A stretch of DNA of 64,000 nucleotides from JAEUJM01 sp044221555 (GCA_044221555.1 JBGAOY010000016.1:29666-93665); one strand, 5' to 3'. Shown: positions 16,647-25,657, numbered from the stretch's first letter. Translations and numbers: made by a program. The notes: generated by a model not told the origin, from the letters alone.

Positions 16647-19600
16647 TCACGGAGCCAGTCCCGCGCTCACGGGAGTGGTGGAGCCTGCGGCCACGTCGAT
16701 CGTGTCCGAGGTGGCGATGTCGTGGTGGTCGTTCCAGTACTCGTGGAGACGGACGCCGGTGGCATCGATGAACGCTGCCCGATAGCCGCCGGGCGGCAGG
16801 CCACCGATGACGTACGAGCCGTCCGGCCCGGCGACAGCGCCACCGGCCGGTCCACGAGACCCGATGGCCAGCACCCATGCTCCGCCGAGCGGCTGGCCCG
16901 AGGGAGCATCGGTCACGGTGCCGGCCACGGCGCCGGTGCCGGGTGTGAGGTCGACATCCGTCGTCGCCGGAGCGGTGACCGTCGTCGCGTCGGCGAGGTC
17001 GGAGATCGAGACGCCGTCGTACCACTCCGAGGCGTGCCGACCGGTCGAGTCGATGAACACGAGCTTGTAGTCGCCGGCCGTCACGTCGAGGTCGTAGTGG
17101 CCCGAGCCGTCGGTGACCGCGCCACGGGCCATCCCGTAGTCAGCGGCCGAGAGGGCCACGACGTGCACCCCGGCCAGCGGGTCGCCGGTCCCGCCGTCGG
17201 TCACCGTGCCGGTGAGCGCGGAGCCACCGGCGGGGGGCTCCTGGGCCAGTAGGGCACCGTTGGCGGTCGTCGTCGTGCCGGCGGTCACAGGGAGTGCCGT
17301 TGCCGAAGGAACGTCGGGTCGATCCGGCGAGAACCGTGGCGCATGTGCGCCGGTGGGGTCGATCCACCCGACGAAGTGCGAGCCGGCGGGCAGCGACGAC
17401 AGCGAGAACTGGCCGGCGCCCGAGGCGACCACGACCGACTCGGGGGCGAAGGGCTCGCCGCCGAGCGCTATCGCCCATGCCCCGGCGATGGGGTCACCGG
17501 TGCCGGCGTCGGTGATCGTGCCCGCGATCGCACCCCGGGTGGAGGCGATGGCAGGGTCGGCGTGCACAGTGCCCCCTGACGGAACCGTGACCGTGGCCGG
17601 TGCCCCGTGGAACCCCCTCACGTGGTTCCCCGTCGAATCGACGACGTAGAGGAAGTACGAGCCTGCCGGGATCCCCAGGTCGTAGCCGCCCGATGCGTTG
17701 GTGAGGCCACCGCCCACCAGACGGAAGTCCGACGGTCGCAGCGCGATCACCCACACGCCGGGCAGGGGGTTGCCGGAGACGGCCTCGGTGACGGTGCCGG
17801 TGATGTGCCCGGGAGCCGGCGTGACCGACGTGGTCACCACGTTGGAGAGCGCGATCGCGTACTCGGCGCTCATCGCCGCGGCGGCGTTGCCCCGCACGCC
17901 CACGTCACCGTTGGTCGTGGTGTAGGCACAGTCGACGGTCACGTGGGCACCGACGGCCAGACTGCCGACTGGCCCCGCGCAGGCAGGCGCGTTCGGATCG
18001 ATCACCGTCACGCCGGTGAGGGCGACGTCGCCCGTGTTGGAGACGGTCAGGTGGTAGTGGATGGCTCCACCGGCGACCACCGATGACTCGTCGGCCACCA
18101 GCGAGAGGGTCAGCGCCGGGTCGATCACGCGGTACCCGTGGGTGATCGAGGACTGGTTCCCGATGTCGTCGGTGGCCGTGACGGTGAACTGGTGATCGCC
18201 CGTCGTGGACGTGTCGATGACCGCCCCGTCGGGAACGGTGCCGTCGCACTCGGCCACGCCGGTCGCGTCGGTGCAGCCGAAGTCGGCATGTACCACCTGG
18301 CCGAGTCGGTACACGGCCCCGTCCGGCGGCGTGTCGAGCGTGATGGCCGGCGCGTGCTCGTCATGGTCACTGCCCATGGCGAAGTCGTCGAAGGTGACCG
18401 TCTCGCCGCCGCTGCACTGGCGCTCCCAGGTGACCGCCCCCGTGGGGCTGCAACGCCACCGCAGGGTGATGTCCTTCACGGGGAACGAGCCGGTGAAGTC
18501 CTTCAGGAAGGTGCTGGAGTGCCAGGTGCCGTCGACGTGGTAGTCCACGGTGCCGTCCGAACGCTCACCGACGTAGAGGTGGTGCTCGGTGGCCGGACGA
18601 GGCCCGACGCAGGCGCTGTCATCGGGCGGGTACACGATGGTCTCGACGGCCGGAATCGAGTGACGGGCGTACCCCAGCGTGCCGCAACTGAACAGCGAGC
18701 CCGCCTGGATGCGGGGGTCGTCGCCGGGGTTCTCCTCCGAGTCGAGGAACAGGTCGATGCCCTGCCACGAGCTGCCGTCGTCGTGGTAGTCGAAGCGCAC
18801 CCAGGGGGTCCCGGCGGCGTTGACGGGCGCATCTCCTACGAGGTGCAGCGACGACTCGCCGCCGGCGAGACGAGTGAGATCCACGCCACCGGCCCCGTTG
18901 ACGGTGGCGGTGCCGTTCCTCACCTCCCACACCTGGCCCTTCCACGCGAGGTTCACCACGACGTCGTCCGTGTTGCTGTTCGCCGACGCACCGATGGCGT
19001 TCAGCGCGGCCACCTTGTAGGTGTGCGCCACGCTGCTCGCGGTGGCTTCCGTGTCGGCGTACGACGTGGTCGCGCCGTCGATCGTGTCGATGACGGTGCC
19101 GTCGCGGTAGACCGAGTAGCCGGTGATGGGCGAGCCGCCGTCCTCTGCCGGCGCGTTCCACGACAGGTGCACCGTCCCGGCCGACCAGGAGGCGTCGAGG
19201 CCCGTCGGTGCGCCCGGGACGCTCAGCGTCTGACTGCTCACGGACACGTTGTCGATCAGGAAGCCCAGACCGTCAGACGCCGGCGACGGGTCCCCGCCCG
19301 AGCGGAACAGCAAGGAATCGACCGTCCGAGTCGGGTTCAGCTCGCAGTCCCGGAAGTAGTCCTCCCAACTGGTGCCCGTGTGCACGAGCGACCCGTCCAC
19401 GTACACGGCGACGATGTCGTTGGCAGGCCCGTCGACGAAGTCCATGACGATCTTCACCGTGTGCGCGGTGCCGCGATCGAGGCCGCTGGCGATCGCGGCC
19501 TCGGTGAAGGCCCCGTCACCCGGGTCGTCACACTCAGGGTCGATGGACCGCTGGTAGTCGCTGAACAGCAACTGCAGGCCCGTCGGCGTGTCCTCCATCC

Positions 19601-20138
19601 GCACCCAACTCATACGCGCCCCGTCACCGCGATCCGGGCTCACCGTCATGCCCAGGCCCGGCTGCTCGGCCGAGGGCAGGGCGGACGCGAAGTCCCACTG
19701 GGCCACGAATCGTGTCTGCCGCGTGCCCCCGGACAAGCCGCCGCTCTCGGCTGACGACTCCCCCGCCTCGTCAGCGGCCGACGGCGAGAAGACCCAATCG
19801 CCGAAAGAACCTGTGGTGTACGCGTTCGAGATGCGCCACGACTGCGCGCCGAAGGAAGCGGGCGCACCGATGTTGGTCACCACGCCCTGGTCGATGTTCG
19901 GATTGATGGGAATGCCCTGCGCCCCCCACCCTTGTTGGCCGTCGACCGAGCCGGTCACGTACGTCGGAACCTCGAAATCCGCCACCGGCGCCCCCGTGGC
20001 GCCAGCTGGCGCCAGCACCGCCGGTGCTCCGGCAACCAGGAGGAGTACCACGGCGGTAATGGCCACCGGCACTCGGATACCCATCAAGCTCCTGTACGGG
20101 CTCATTGATCTCAAGATCGCACTCCGCCTGCTCATCAT
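16647..20138 (-). CDS. Large secreted multidomain protein with Fn3 and carboxypeptidase-regulatory-like repeats
   Basis: 1163 aa; starts possible at 20138, 20105 or 20084, the last giving a compact signal peptide ('GIRVPVAITAVVLLLVAGAP'). Order of parts: a lectin/anchor-type beta domain (about 50-310), one fibronectin-III-like domain ('VPGAPTGLDASWSAGTVHLSWNAP', about 310-400), and a second beta domain with Cys pairs (about 405-600). An Ig-like or DUF11-like segment follows ('LTVSNTGDVALTGVTVIDP'), then four tandem carboxypeptidase-regulatory-like beta domains (about 790-1163), each with 'GTVTD...GxPL/IxGxWVxA', 'YxLxxLPAGxY' and 'FxDxTGxH'. It is probably extracellular and adhesive or structural. 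No enzyme motif or membrane anchor is seen. Motif strings here are consensus patterns, not literal sequence. Confidence 0.7.
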   Translation of the reverse strand: MMSRRSAILRSMSPYRSLMGIRVPVAITAVVLLLVAGAPAVLAPAGATGAPVADFEVPTYVTGSVDGQQGWGAQGIPINPNIDQGVVTNIGAPASFGAQSWRISNAYTTGSFGDWVFSPSAADEAGESSAESGGLSGGTRQTRFVAQWDFASALPSAEQPGLGMTVSPDRGDGARMSWVRMEDTPTGLQLLFSDYQRSIDPECDDPGDGAFTEAAIASGLDRGTAHTVKIVMDFVDGPANDIVAVYVDGSLVHTGTSWEDYFRDCELNPTRTVDSLLFRSGGDPSPASDGLGFLIDNVSVSSQTLSVPGAPTGLDASWSAGTVHLSWNAPAEDGGSPITGYSVYRDGTVIDTIDGATTSYADTEATASSVAHTYKVAALNAIGASANSNTDDVVVNLAWKGQVWEVRNGTATVNGAGGVDLTRLAGGESSLHLVGDAPVNAAGTPWVRFDYHDDGSSWQGIDLFLDSEENPGDDPRIQAGSLFSCGTLGYARHSIPAVETIVYPPDDSACVGPRPATEHHLYVGERSDGTVDYHVDGTWHSSTFLKDFTGSFPVKDITLRWRCSPTGAVTWERQCSGGETVTFDDFAMGSDHDEHAPAITLDTPPDGAVYRLGQVVHADFGCTDATGVAECDGTVPDGAVIDTSTTGDHQFTVTATDDIGNQSSITHGYRVIDPALTLSLVADESSVVAGGAIHYHLTVSNTGDVALTGVTVIDPNAPACAGPVGSLAVGAHVTVDCAYTTTNGDVGVRGNAAAAMSAEYAIALSNVVTTSVTPAPGHITGTVTEAVSGNPLPGVWVIALRPSDFRLVGGGLTNASGGYDLGIPAGSYFLYVVDSTGNHVRGFHGAPATVTVPSGGTVHADPAIASTRGAIAGTITDAGTGDPIAGAWAIALGGEPFAPESVVVASGAGQFSLSSLPAGSHFVGWIDPTGAHAPRFSPDRPDVPSATALPVTAGTTTTANGALLAQEPPAGGSALTGTVTDGGTGDPLAGVHVVALSAADYGMARGAVTDGSGHYDLDVTAGDYKLVFIDSTGRHASEWYDGVSISDLADATTVTAPATTDVDLTPGTGAVAGTVTDAPSGQPLGGAWVLAIGSRGPAGGAVAGPDGSYVIGGLPPGGYRAAFIDATGVRLHEYWNDHHDIATSDTIDVAAGSTTPVSAGLAP

Positions 20139-20216
20139 CTCCGGGAACAGGCGGCGAGATCACCACCTGGCAATGGAGAAGTAGAGCAAGGACTTCACGG
20201 ACGTTCCAGAGCCACT

Positions 20217-20237
20217 GGTGTCACATTCTGAGACACC
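20217..20237. promoter_or_regulatory. Inverted repeat in the leader of the large secreted-protein gene
   Basis: GGTGTC and GACACC are separated by 9 bases, about 80-100 bp upstream of the gene start and just downstream of its candidate promoter. It could be an operator. The adjacent TetR-type gene is the obvious candidate binder, but that is inference only. Confidence 0.35.
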
Positions 20238-20259
20238 TCTGTACACGATGGAACGGGCA

Positions 20260-20289
20260 GATATACAGGCCAGTTCATTCACGTTGCAA
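20260..20289 (-). promoter_or_regulatory. Candidate promoter of the large secreted-protein gene
   Basis: TTGCAA (20289-20284) and TATATC (20265-20260) are 18 bases apart on the minus strand, in the most A+T-rich part of this intergenic region. The spacing and -10 fit a housekeeping-type promoter. The rest of the 335-bp gap (20139-20473) shows no gene. Confidence 0.5.
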
Positions 20290-20473
20290 CGGTGTATACG
20301 GAATATACGCATCGGTATAGAAGTCGGGATCCAAACGTGCCGCGAGGGCCTCGGGGTCCGTCAACCGAAGTGACCGGCGTCAGTGGGGAGCAGACCGCCC
20401 ATCCGGGCGCGACGGAGTCGGCCGACCGATGTCGATCGACGATGTCGGCGGGGCCTCACCCACCGACCGGGCG

Positions 20474-21106
20474 CTACCCGGCGTGCGAGTACGGCTCGGT
20501 CATCACCGTCACCGTGATGAGAACGGCCGACTCGAGGAGCCGGCGCGACCCGCCCACGTCTCCCGAGAGCGCCGCCTCGGTGAGGAACCCACCGATCTGC
20601 CCTCGAACCGCTCGCGCCACGTCCTCGATCGTGTGGGGCTCCGCCGGGCACCGACCGCAGGCGTCGAAGACCTCGGCGAAGGCGACCGCGAGCCGATCGA
20701 TCGCGTCCCGGTGGAACTCCTCGGCCAGCTCCCTAGGACGACCGTCGCGCAGTTGTCCCATCGACAGCAGGCCCATCCGGACCGACGCGTCGGGATCCCG
20801 CCACAAGCGATCGAACTCACCGCGAACCTGGTCTCGCACGAGGTCCTCGAAGGCGCCGGAACGCTTCTCGACCACTGCCGCCCGGCGGCCCGCAGGTACG
20901 TGACGGATCGAGAACACATGCTCGAGCAAGGCGTCCACGTACTCGCCCTGAGTCGCCCAGTGACGGTAGAACGTCTGACGATGAAAACCCGCCTCGTCCG
21001 CCACGGTGCCGGCGGTCAAGCTGCGCAGGATCGTGGCGCGGCCTTCCCGGCAGAGGCGGACGCCGGCCTCGATGAACTTGTCTCGGGTCGAGTGTTCTTC
21101 TAACAC
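20474..21106 (-). CDS. TetR-family transcriptional regulator
   Basis: 210 aa. The N-terminal HTH is 'LTAGTVADEAGFHRQTFYRHWATQGEYVDALL' split over helices 2-4 (about residues 30-60), the standard TetR DNA-binding unit. The C-terminal all-helical ligand domain has no recognised specificity. ATG 21106 is taken as the start. It lies upstream of, and in the same direction as, the large secreted-protein gene with a 335-bp gap. It may control that gene or itself; the inducer is unknown. Confidence 0.85.
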   Translation of the reverse strand: MLEEHSTRDKFIEAGVRLCREGRATILRSLTAGTVADEAGFHRQTFYRHWATQGEYVDALLEHVFSIRHVPAGRRAAVVEKRSGAFEDLVRDQVRGEFDRLWRDPDASVRMGLLSMGQLRDGRPRELAEEFHRDAIDRLAVAFAEVFDACGRCPAEPHTIEDVARAVRGQIGGFLTEAALSGDVGGSRRLLESAVLITVTVMTEPYSHAG

Positions 21107-21460
21107 GATGGAGCCCGCCTCGGACGAGTTGGCTGATTCGACCGCTCACCGGCCCAAACAGAGCCACGATCGACACACAATGAGGATCCCACATCTTGCC
21201 AGTGAGAGCACAGAGGGTACCCCGCCGACGCTCGGATGCACAGCACGACAGAGGACGCGGCAGGGCAGGAGTTCTACAGCATTGCTCTCGTGAACGGGCA
21301 GGCGAATTCCTGAATACGGTTCGACGGCCTCGGTCAGAGGCTCTTGTTCGGGCGGCTCTCCGCGGTGTTGCCGATGACGGAGAGCACCGCGCAAACGCCT
21401 GGGTTCGACCGATCCCCCACCAGCCGCAGCCCCTTTGGAGCTCGGCCTCACGTACGAAGC
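21107..21460. other. Intergenic, no supported gene
   Basis: About 350 bp between the TetR gene and an EEP-gene remnant. Short frames on both strands lack starts and codon bias. Nothing recognisable was found. Confidence 0.4.
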
Positions 21461-21472
21461 CGGTGTGAGGGC

Positions 21473-21551
21473 GTGAGCACGGTGTATCGGCCCGACGCTC
21501 TCGGTCCCGGAGCGAGCGGAACGACGATGGTGTCGTTGAGCATGAACGGGC
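21473..21551 (+). pseudogene. 5' remnant of an EEP-family gene (second copy of the 15118 gene start)
   Basis: GTG at 21473 begins a reading that parallels the start of the gene at 15118: both have GTGAGC-CGGTG, a GGCCCGA block and ACGATGGTGTCGT-CATGAACGGG. It gives 'MVSLSMNG' against 'MVSWNMNG'. Similarity stops at about 21551, and the frame ends at 21574 just inside the convergent EEP gene. It is a truncated duplicate with no coding potential of its own. Confidence 0.7.
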
Positions 21552-21557
21552 GCCCGC

Positions 21558-22766
21558 TCAGCCGCCTCCGCTGATCTGCACCAGGTTCATGTTGGCCTGG
21601 TGGGGGTCGAGCCACCAGTGCGGGCCCGGCGGTTTGGCCGGGAAGACCACGCCGGCGGCGTCACAGATCGTTCTCGCCAGTGCATCGACCCGGTACTCGT
21701 TGCCGTCGACGGCCCACACCAACTCCCGCCGCCCCTCGTTCTGCCAGGTCGCCCGACCGCGGTCGTCGTCCTCGGCCAGCCAGCTGATGAGTTGATCGCG
21801 GTCGGATTCGTCGGTGATCAGGTCGGCGTTGAGCACCACATCGGCGCCGTCGGGGAGCACCCGGCACCGCCGCAGGTGGGCGACGACGTTCTCACGAGGC
21901 CTTGCCGGCGGGACCGACGGAGAGAGGGTGGTGACCACCATGGCGTGGTCGCTCCCGCCGAGGGGGCATCCGGCGTCGTGATCCCAGAGATGCTCAACGG
22001 CTCCAACTGCGAGCTCGGGAGACACCCAGAGGCTGTCGAAACGGCTGGGGGCATGCCCCGCACGACGCTTGTCGCGGTCGTGGGTGATCGCGAGCGGGCC
22101 GATGTCGCTGAGGGGCGCCGCCTCGTCGGGATGCGCGGCCAACCGCAGACGCAGGGCGTCGCGCAGCCGATGCCGCACCGCTGAGGGCGGGCCGATGAGC
22201 GCCGGCTCCATCAGCGTGTACGGCGCCTGACCCCAGCAGTAGATCGAGCGCTCGTGATCCGGGTGATCCACCGAGGGTGAGTTGGCGTCCACGCCGAGGA
22301 TCGCCGGCCCGAACTGCAGCTCGAGCCAGTGGGCGACCCCGAGGGTGCTCTCGGGCTTCCCAGGCCCCGGTGCGGCGTGGTAGCTGGCCACGGTGACGGG
22401 ATGACGCCACCCTTCTGCCTCCACATCGACGAACAGGAACTTCTCCGGTCGAGGCAGGTGGTCGAGCACACCTGAGCTCCTCACCCGCAACCCGGCGCGG
22501 CCGTAGACGGCGACGCCGAGCCGCTCTGCCCCTCCTGATCTGCTGAGGCGGGGCCGATGGTCGAGCGAGAGCAGCCCCCAGTCGAACTCGCCCGACGCCA
22601 GAAGCTGCACGTGGGCGTTGGCCGTCACCTCCTGCGCGCACAGCAGGTCCAGCCGCTGAGCGGCGATGACTGCCGCCCGGTCCGGGCCCCCCGAGCGGGC
22701 GATGTTCCAGGTGGCAACCCGCAGGGCCGGCTGGGCGGAGACCGGCGCGTCCCCGGTCGCGGTCAT
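21558..22766 (-). CDS. EEP-family phosphodiesterase/nuclease 2 with C-terminal extension
   Basis: 402 aa; ATG 22766 overlaps the upstream stop (ATGA). EEP marks: 'RVATWNIARSG' (Asn), 'LLCAQEVT' (Glu), 'ILGVDANSPS' (Asp-x-Asn), 'RFDSLWVSPE' and 'GGSDHAMVVT' (Asp-His). After the fold (about residue 280) there is an extra 120-residue domain of unknown type ('VVLNADLITDESDRDQLISWLAEDDDRG', 'DALARTICDAAGV'). The pair with the preceding 172-aa gene is translationally coupled, so the two products probably work together. Role unknown. Confidence 0.7.
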   Translation of the reverse strand: MTATGDAPVSAQPALRVATWNIARSGGPDRAAVIAAQRLDLLCAQEVTANAHVQLLASGEFDWGLLSLDHRPRLSRSGGAERLGVAVYGRAGLRVRSSGVLDHLPRPEKFLFVDVEAEGWRHPVTVASYHAAPGPGKPESTLGVAHWLELQFGPAILGVDANSPSVDHPDHERSIYCWGQAPYTLMEPALIGPPSAVRHRLRDALRLRLAAHPDEAAPLSDIGPLAITHDRDKRRAGHAPSRFDSLWVSPELAVGAVEHLWDHDAGCPLGGSDHAMVVTTLSPSVPPARPRENVVAHLRRCRVLPDGADVVLNADLITDESDRDQLISWLAEDDDRGRATWQNEGRRELVWAVDGNEYRVDALARTICDAAGVVFPAKPPGPHWWLDPHQANMNLVQISGGG

Positions 22767-23281
22767 CCGCCGACGCGGCGGCGGGCGGCCTCGAACAGCG
22801 CGGCGACCCCGGGCTTCATGCCGTACCGGGTCGGTCGCTCCTGCCACCAGTAGAAGGGGTACCGGCGACCCGACGCCTGGGTCGGCTTGCTCAGGCCTTT
22901 GACCGACCCGGCGATCGCGTGGTCGTTGTCGAAGACGTCGGGGGCGAGGCGGCGGATGTCATCAGTGGACAGGCGCTGGCCCTGCCGCTCGATGAGCAGG
23001 TCGAGAAACGTCCGCGCCTTGCCGTGGACCGCCGCGTAGAACGCCTCGGCGGCGTCCAGGTCATCCGCGTGCCACTCCGGTTGGGCGGAGTGCCCCGAGC
23101 CGCCGGAGTGTCGCCTCCAGATCGGGTGATCGTCCGGGAACACCTCGCGGCCCGGGTTCGGTCCCGCGGCCTCGTCGGCGGGCCACAGCCCCGCGTCACG
23201 AAGCTGTTGGGCCAGTCCACGAGCGGTGTCGTCGTCGATGCGCAGCTCGATCTGCTCGGTCAGCCGCAGTGTCGTTGCCAT
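22763..23281 (-). CDS. DUF6416-like protein coupled to an EEP-family gene
   Basis: 172 aa. ATG 23281 has GGAAGG seven bases upstream; the ATG six bases earlier is too close to it. C-terminal signature: 'FLDLLIERQGQRLSTDDI', 'DVFDNDHAIAGSVKGL', 'ASGRRYPFYWWQERPTRYGMKP'. This matches a family I recall as DUF6416, seemingly winged-helix-like. The N-terminus 'RLTEQIELRIDDDTARGLAQQLRDAG' resembles an RHH-type arm. It may be a DNA-binding regulator of its own operon; direct repeats sit in its promoter. Confidence 0.6.
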   Translation of the reverse strand: MATTLRLTEQIELRIDDDTARGLAQQLRDAGLWPADEAAGPNPGREVFPDDHPIWRRHSGGSGHSAQPEWHADDLDAAEAFYAAVHGKARTFLDLLIERQGQRLSTDDIRRLAPDVFDNDHAIAGSVKGLSKPTQASGRRYPFYWWQERPTRYGMKPGVAALFEAARRRVGG

Positions 23282-23295
23282 GTACATGCCTTCCG

Positions 23296-23365
23296 TATCG
23301 CTTCAGTAGCATCACTGAACCACGGAACGCCTGCCATGTCAACGGTTTGGTATCGCTTTCATAGC
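23296..23365 (-). promoter_or_regulatory. Promoter region with two operator-like direct repeats
   Basis: TATCGCTTCAGTAGC (23296-23310) and TATCGCTTTCATAGC (23351-23365) are 15-mers differing at three positions and lying in the same orientation. Between them, on the minus strand, is a perfect TTGACA (23342-23337). They lie 15-85 bp upstream of the DUF6416-like gene. Binding by that gene's product is a plausible autoregulatory loop, not shown. Confidence 0.5.
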
Positions 23366-23458
23366 TTCTGTGGATCTCGCGGCGCTTCTTCTTGCACTGG
23401 CCCTGGCCGGGCAGGTCCAGCGGAAAGAGAAGGTGCGGCCGCCCGCCGCCCAGGCGCC

Positions 23459-24535
23459 TCAGACCGCGACCGGATCGTCCTCCGCCGCCGCCGCCGGCGC
23501 CTCGGCGAGCAACTCGCGCACCCGGGGGATCACCTCGGTGCCGTAGAGCTCGATGCTGCGCAGCATCGCCTCGTGGGGCAGCGTGCCGGCGCTGTACTTC
23601 AGGTCGAAGCGGCTCAGGTCGAGCAGCGACGCGGTGGCGGCGATCTTGGCGGCCACCGTCTCGGGTGACCCCACGTACAGCGAGCCGCCGGGCCCGGCCA
23701 TGGCCTCGTACTCGCCCGGGCGCATCGGGCCCCAACCCCGCTCGGCGCCGATGCGGTCGCGCATGGCCTTGAAGTGGGGGTAGAGCTGCTCACGGGCTTC
23801 GCGGTCGGTGGGCGCGACGTGACCGGGCGAGTGCACGCCGACGGGCAGCCGCGGCGAGCCCGACTCGGCCAGCACCCGGTGATACAGGTCGACCAACGGC
23901 CGGAAGCGCACGCTCTCGCCGCCGATGATGGCGATCATCAACGGCAGCTCGTAGCGGGCGGCCCGCAGCACCGACTGGGGGCTGCCGCCCACGCCCACCC
24001 AGGTGACCAACCCACCCGACTCGGTCGGGGGGTACACCTGTTGGTGGCGCAGCGGCGCCCGGGTGGCGCCCTGCCAGGTGACCGGCTGCTCGCGGCGCAG
24101 CTGGGCGAAGAGGTCGAGCTTCTCCTCGAACAGCTCCTCGTACTCCTCGAGGGCGTAGCCGAACAGCGGGAACGACTCGGTGAACGAGCCGCGCCCCAGG
24201 ATCACCTCGGCCCTCCCGTTCGACAGGGCGTCGACGGTGGCGAACCGCTGGTACACCCGCACCGGGTCGTCCGAGCTCAGCACCGTCACCGCCGAGCCGA
24301 GGCGGATGCGCTCCGTGCGGGCCGCGACCGCCGCCAGGACCACCTCGGGAGCCGCGACCGCGAAGTCGTCCCGGTGGTGCTCCCCCACCCCGAAGAAGTC
24401 GACGCCCACCTGATCGGCGAGCACCCCCTCCTCCACCACGTCGCGCAGCACCTGGGCGGCGGTCTTCGGCCGGCCCCCGGCCTCGACCGTGACATCCCCG
24501 AAGGTGTCGAGCCCCAGTTCCAGTTCGTGCGTCAT
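23459..24535 (-). CDS. LLM-class flavin-dependent oxidoreductase
   Basis: 358 aa, luciferase-like monooxygenase TIM barrel. Seen: 'ELGLDTFGDV', 'GVDFFGVGEHHRDDFAV' (typical EHH motif after strand 2), 'RIRLGSAVTVLSSDDPVRVYQRFATVDALSNGRAEVILGRG', which is the family hallmark, and 'LYVGSPETVAAKI' near the end. It would use FMN or F420 to oxidise an unknown organic substrate. ATG 24535 is the natural start. It is monocistronic, with a palindrome in its promoter, so probably controlled by a dedicated repressor. No partner flavin reductase is seen. The quoted barrel motif is split as strand plus helix. Confidence 0.85.
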   Translation of the reverse strand: MTHELELGLDTFGDVTVEAGGRPKTAAQVLRDVVEEGVLADQVGVDFFGVGEHHRDDFAVAAPEVVLAAVAARTERIRLGSAVTVLSSDDPVRVYQRFATVDALSNGRAEVILGRGSFTESFPLFGYALEEYEELFEEKLDLFAQLRREQPVTWQGATRAPLRHQQVYPPTESGGLVTWVGVGGSPQSVLRAARYELPLMIAIIGGESVRFRPLVDLYHRVLAESGSPRLPVGVHSPGHVAPTDREAREQLYPHFKAMRDRIGAERGWGPMRPGEYEAMAGPGGSLYVGSPETVAAKIAATASLLDLSRFDLKYSAGTLPHEAMLRSIELYGTEVIPRVRELLAEAPAAAAEDDPVAV

Positions 24536-24556
24536 CTCACCACGTCCTCAGATTTG

Positions 24557-24570
24557 CTTGCGTACGCAAG
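24557..24570. promoter_or_regulatory. Perfect palindromic operator upstream of the LLM oxidoreductase gene
   Basis: CTTGCGTACGCAAG is an exact 14-bp palindrome, 22 bp before the start codon, beside an A+T-rich TATAAA stretch. TTGC-N4-GCAA dyads like this are usual targets of HxlR/MarR-type repressors. No such regulator is encoded nearby in the window. Confidence 0.55.
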
Positions 24571-24640
24571 TATAAACGCAGGCAGGGGGCCAGGCATTCC
24601 CCCGGTGGCGCGCCTCGACCTGCTGCTCGAGGCGACCTCG

Positions 24641-25657
24641 TCAGATCCGGAACCCGGTCCCCACGAGATCCTCGCTGAGGGCCCAGAGCGCCGCCGCCCG
24701 GTCGTCGTCGAGCAGCCACGGCATGAAGCCGTTGGCGCCGGGGTTGGCGCCCAGCACGCCCACGCCGCAGTCGGCCAGATAGGCGCCGTTGTGGTCGGCC
24801 AGGTCGGGGGCGGTGGCGGCCCACACCTGCGTGGCCGCCCCGGCTTCGACCGATTTCCACACGATGCTGCCGCCGGCACCCTGCTCGCCGGCGCCCTGCT
24901 CGCCGGCACCCTGCTCGCCGGAACCGCCGTGCTCGGCGGCGCGGGCCTTGGCGACCTCGACCATCTCGTTCAACAGCTCGTCGGTGAGGTGACGGCCGAG
25001 GTCGGTCACGATGGCGCCGGGGTGCACCGAGAACGACAGCAGGCCGTGGGCGCCGCCGCGGCGGGCCAGTTCGCGGGCGAACAGGGCGTTGGCGGTCTTC
25101 GAGCGGCCGTAGGCCACCCAGGCCGAGTACTCGGTGCGCTCGAAGTTCGGGTCGTCGAGGTCGACATCGCTGCGGGAGTGCCCCGCGGAGCTGAGGGTCA
25201 CCACCCGCGGCCCGTCGCCCCGCAGCAACGCCGGCGCCAACAGGGCGGTCAGCAGGAAGTGGCCCAGGTGGTTGGTGCCGAACTGGGTCTCGAACCCGTC
25301 GGCGGTGTGCCCGAACGGGCAGGCCATCACGCCGGCGTTGTTGATCAACACGTCGAGGGCGTCGTGATCGGCCCGCCAGCCCTCGGCGAAGGCCCGGATC
25401 GACGCCAGGTCGCCCAGGTCGACGGCGCCGGCCGCGACGGTGGCCCCGGGCACCAGCGCCTCGACCGCGGCCGCTCCCTCCGCGGCCCGCTCGGGGCTGC
25501 GGGCCAGCACGGTGACCTCGGCCCCGTGGGCGGCCATCGCCCGTGCCGTCTCACGACCGAGACCACCGGCGGCGCCGGTGATCAGCACCCGCCGGCCGGT
25601 CAGGTCGACGCCCTCCAGCACCTCGTCGGTGGTCGTGGCACTCCCGAACTCGCTCAT
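24641..25657 (-). CDS. Short-chain dehydrogenase/reductase (SDR), retinol-dehydrogenase-like
   Basis: 338 aa from ATG 25657. Rossmann cofactor loop 'VLITGAAGGLGRETA' (TGxxxGxG), 'DVLINNAGVM' (NNAG), catalytic Ser in 'VVTLSSAGH', and catalytic Tyr/Lys in 'YGRSKTANALF'. 'SVHPGAIVTDLGRHL' follows the active site. This arrangement is typical of the NADP-type WWOX/retinol-dehydrogenase-like SDRs. The substrate is unknown. An insertion of Gly-Glu-Gln-Gly-Ala repeats (DNA 24870-24921) lies between the active site and the C-terminus. Confidence 0.85.
   Translation of the reverse strand: MSEFGSATTTDEVLEGVDLTGRRVLITGAAGGLGRETARAMAAHGAEVTVLARSPERAAEGAAAVEALVPGATVAAGAVDLGDLASIRAFAEGWRADHDALDVLINNAGVMACPFGHTADGFETQFGTNHLGHFLLTALLAPALLRGDGPRVVTLSSAGHSRSDVDLDDPNFERTEYSAWVAYGRSKTANALFARELARRGGAHGLLSFSVHPGAIVTDLGRHLTDELLNEMVEVAKARAAEHGGSGEQGAGEQGAGEQGAGGSIVWKSVEAGAATQVWAATAPDLADHNGAYLADCGVGVLGANPGANGFMPWLLDDDRAAALWALSEDLVGTGFRI
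24870..24921. repeat. 15-bp tandem repeat in the SDR gene
   Basis: About three and a half copies of CTGCTCGCCGGCRCC encode repeated Gly-Glu-Gln-Gly-Ala. They sit in a surface loop and are probably length-variable. Confidence 0.8.
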
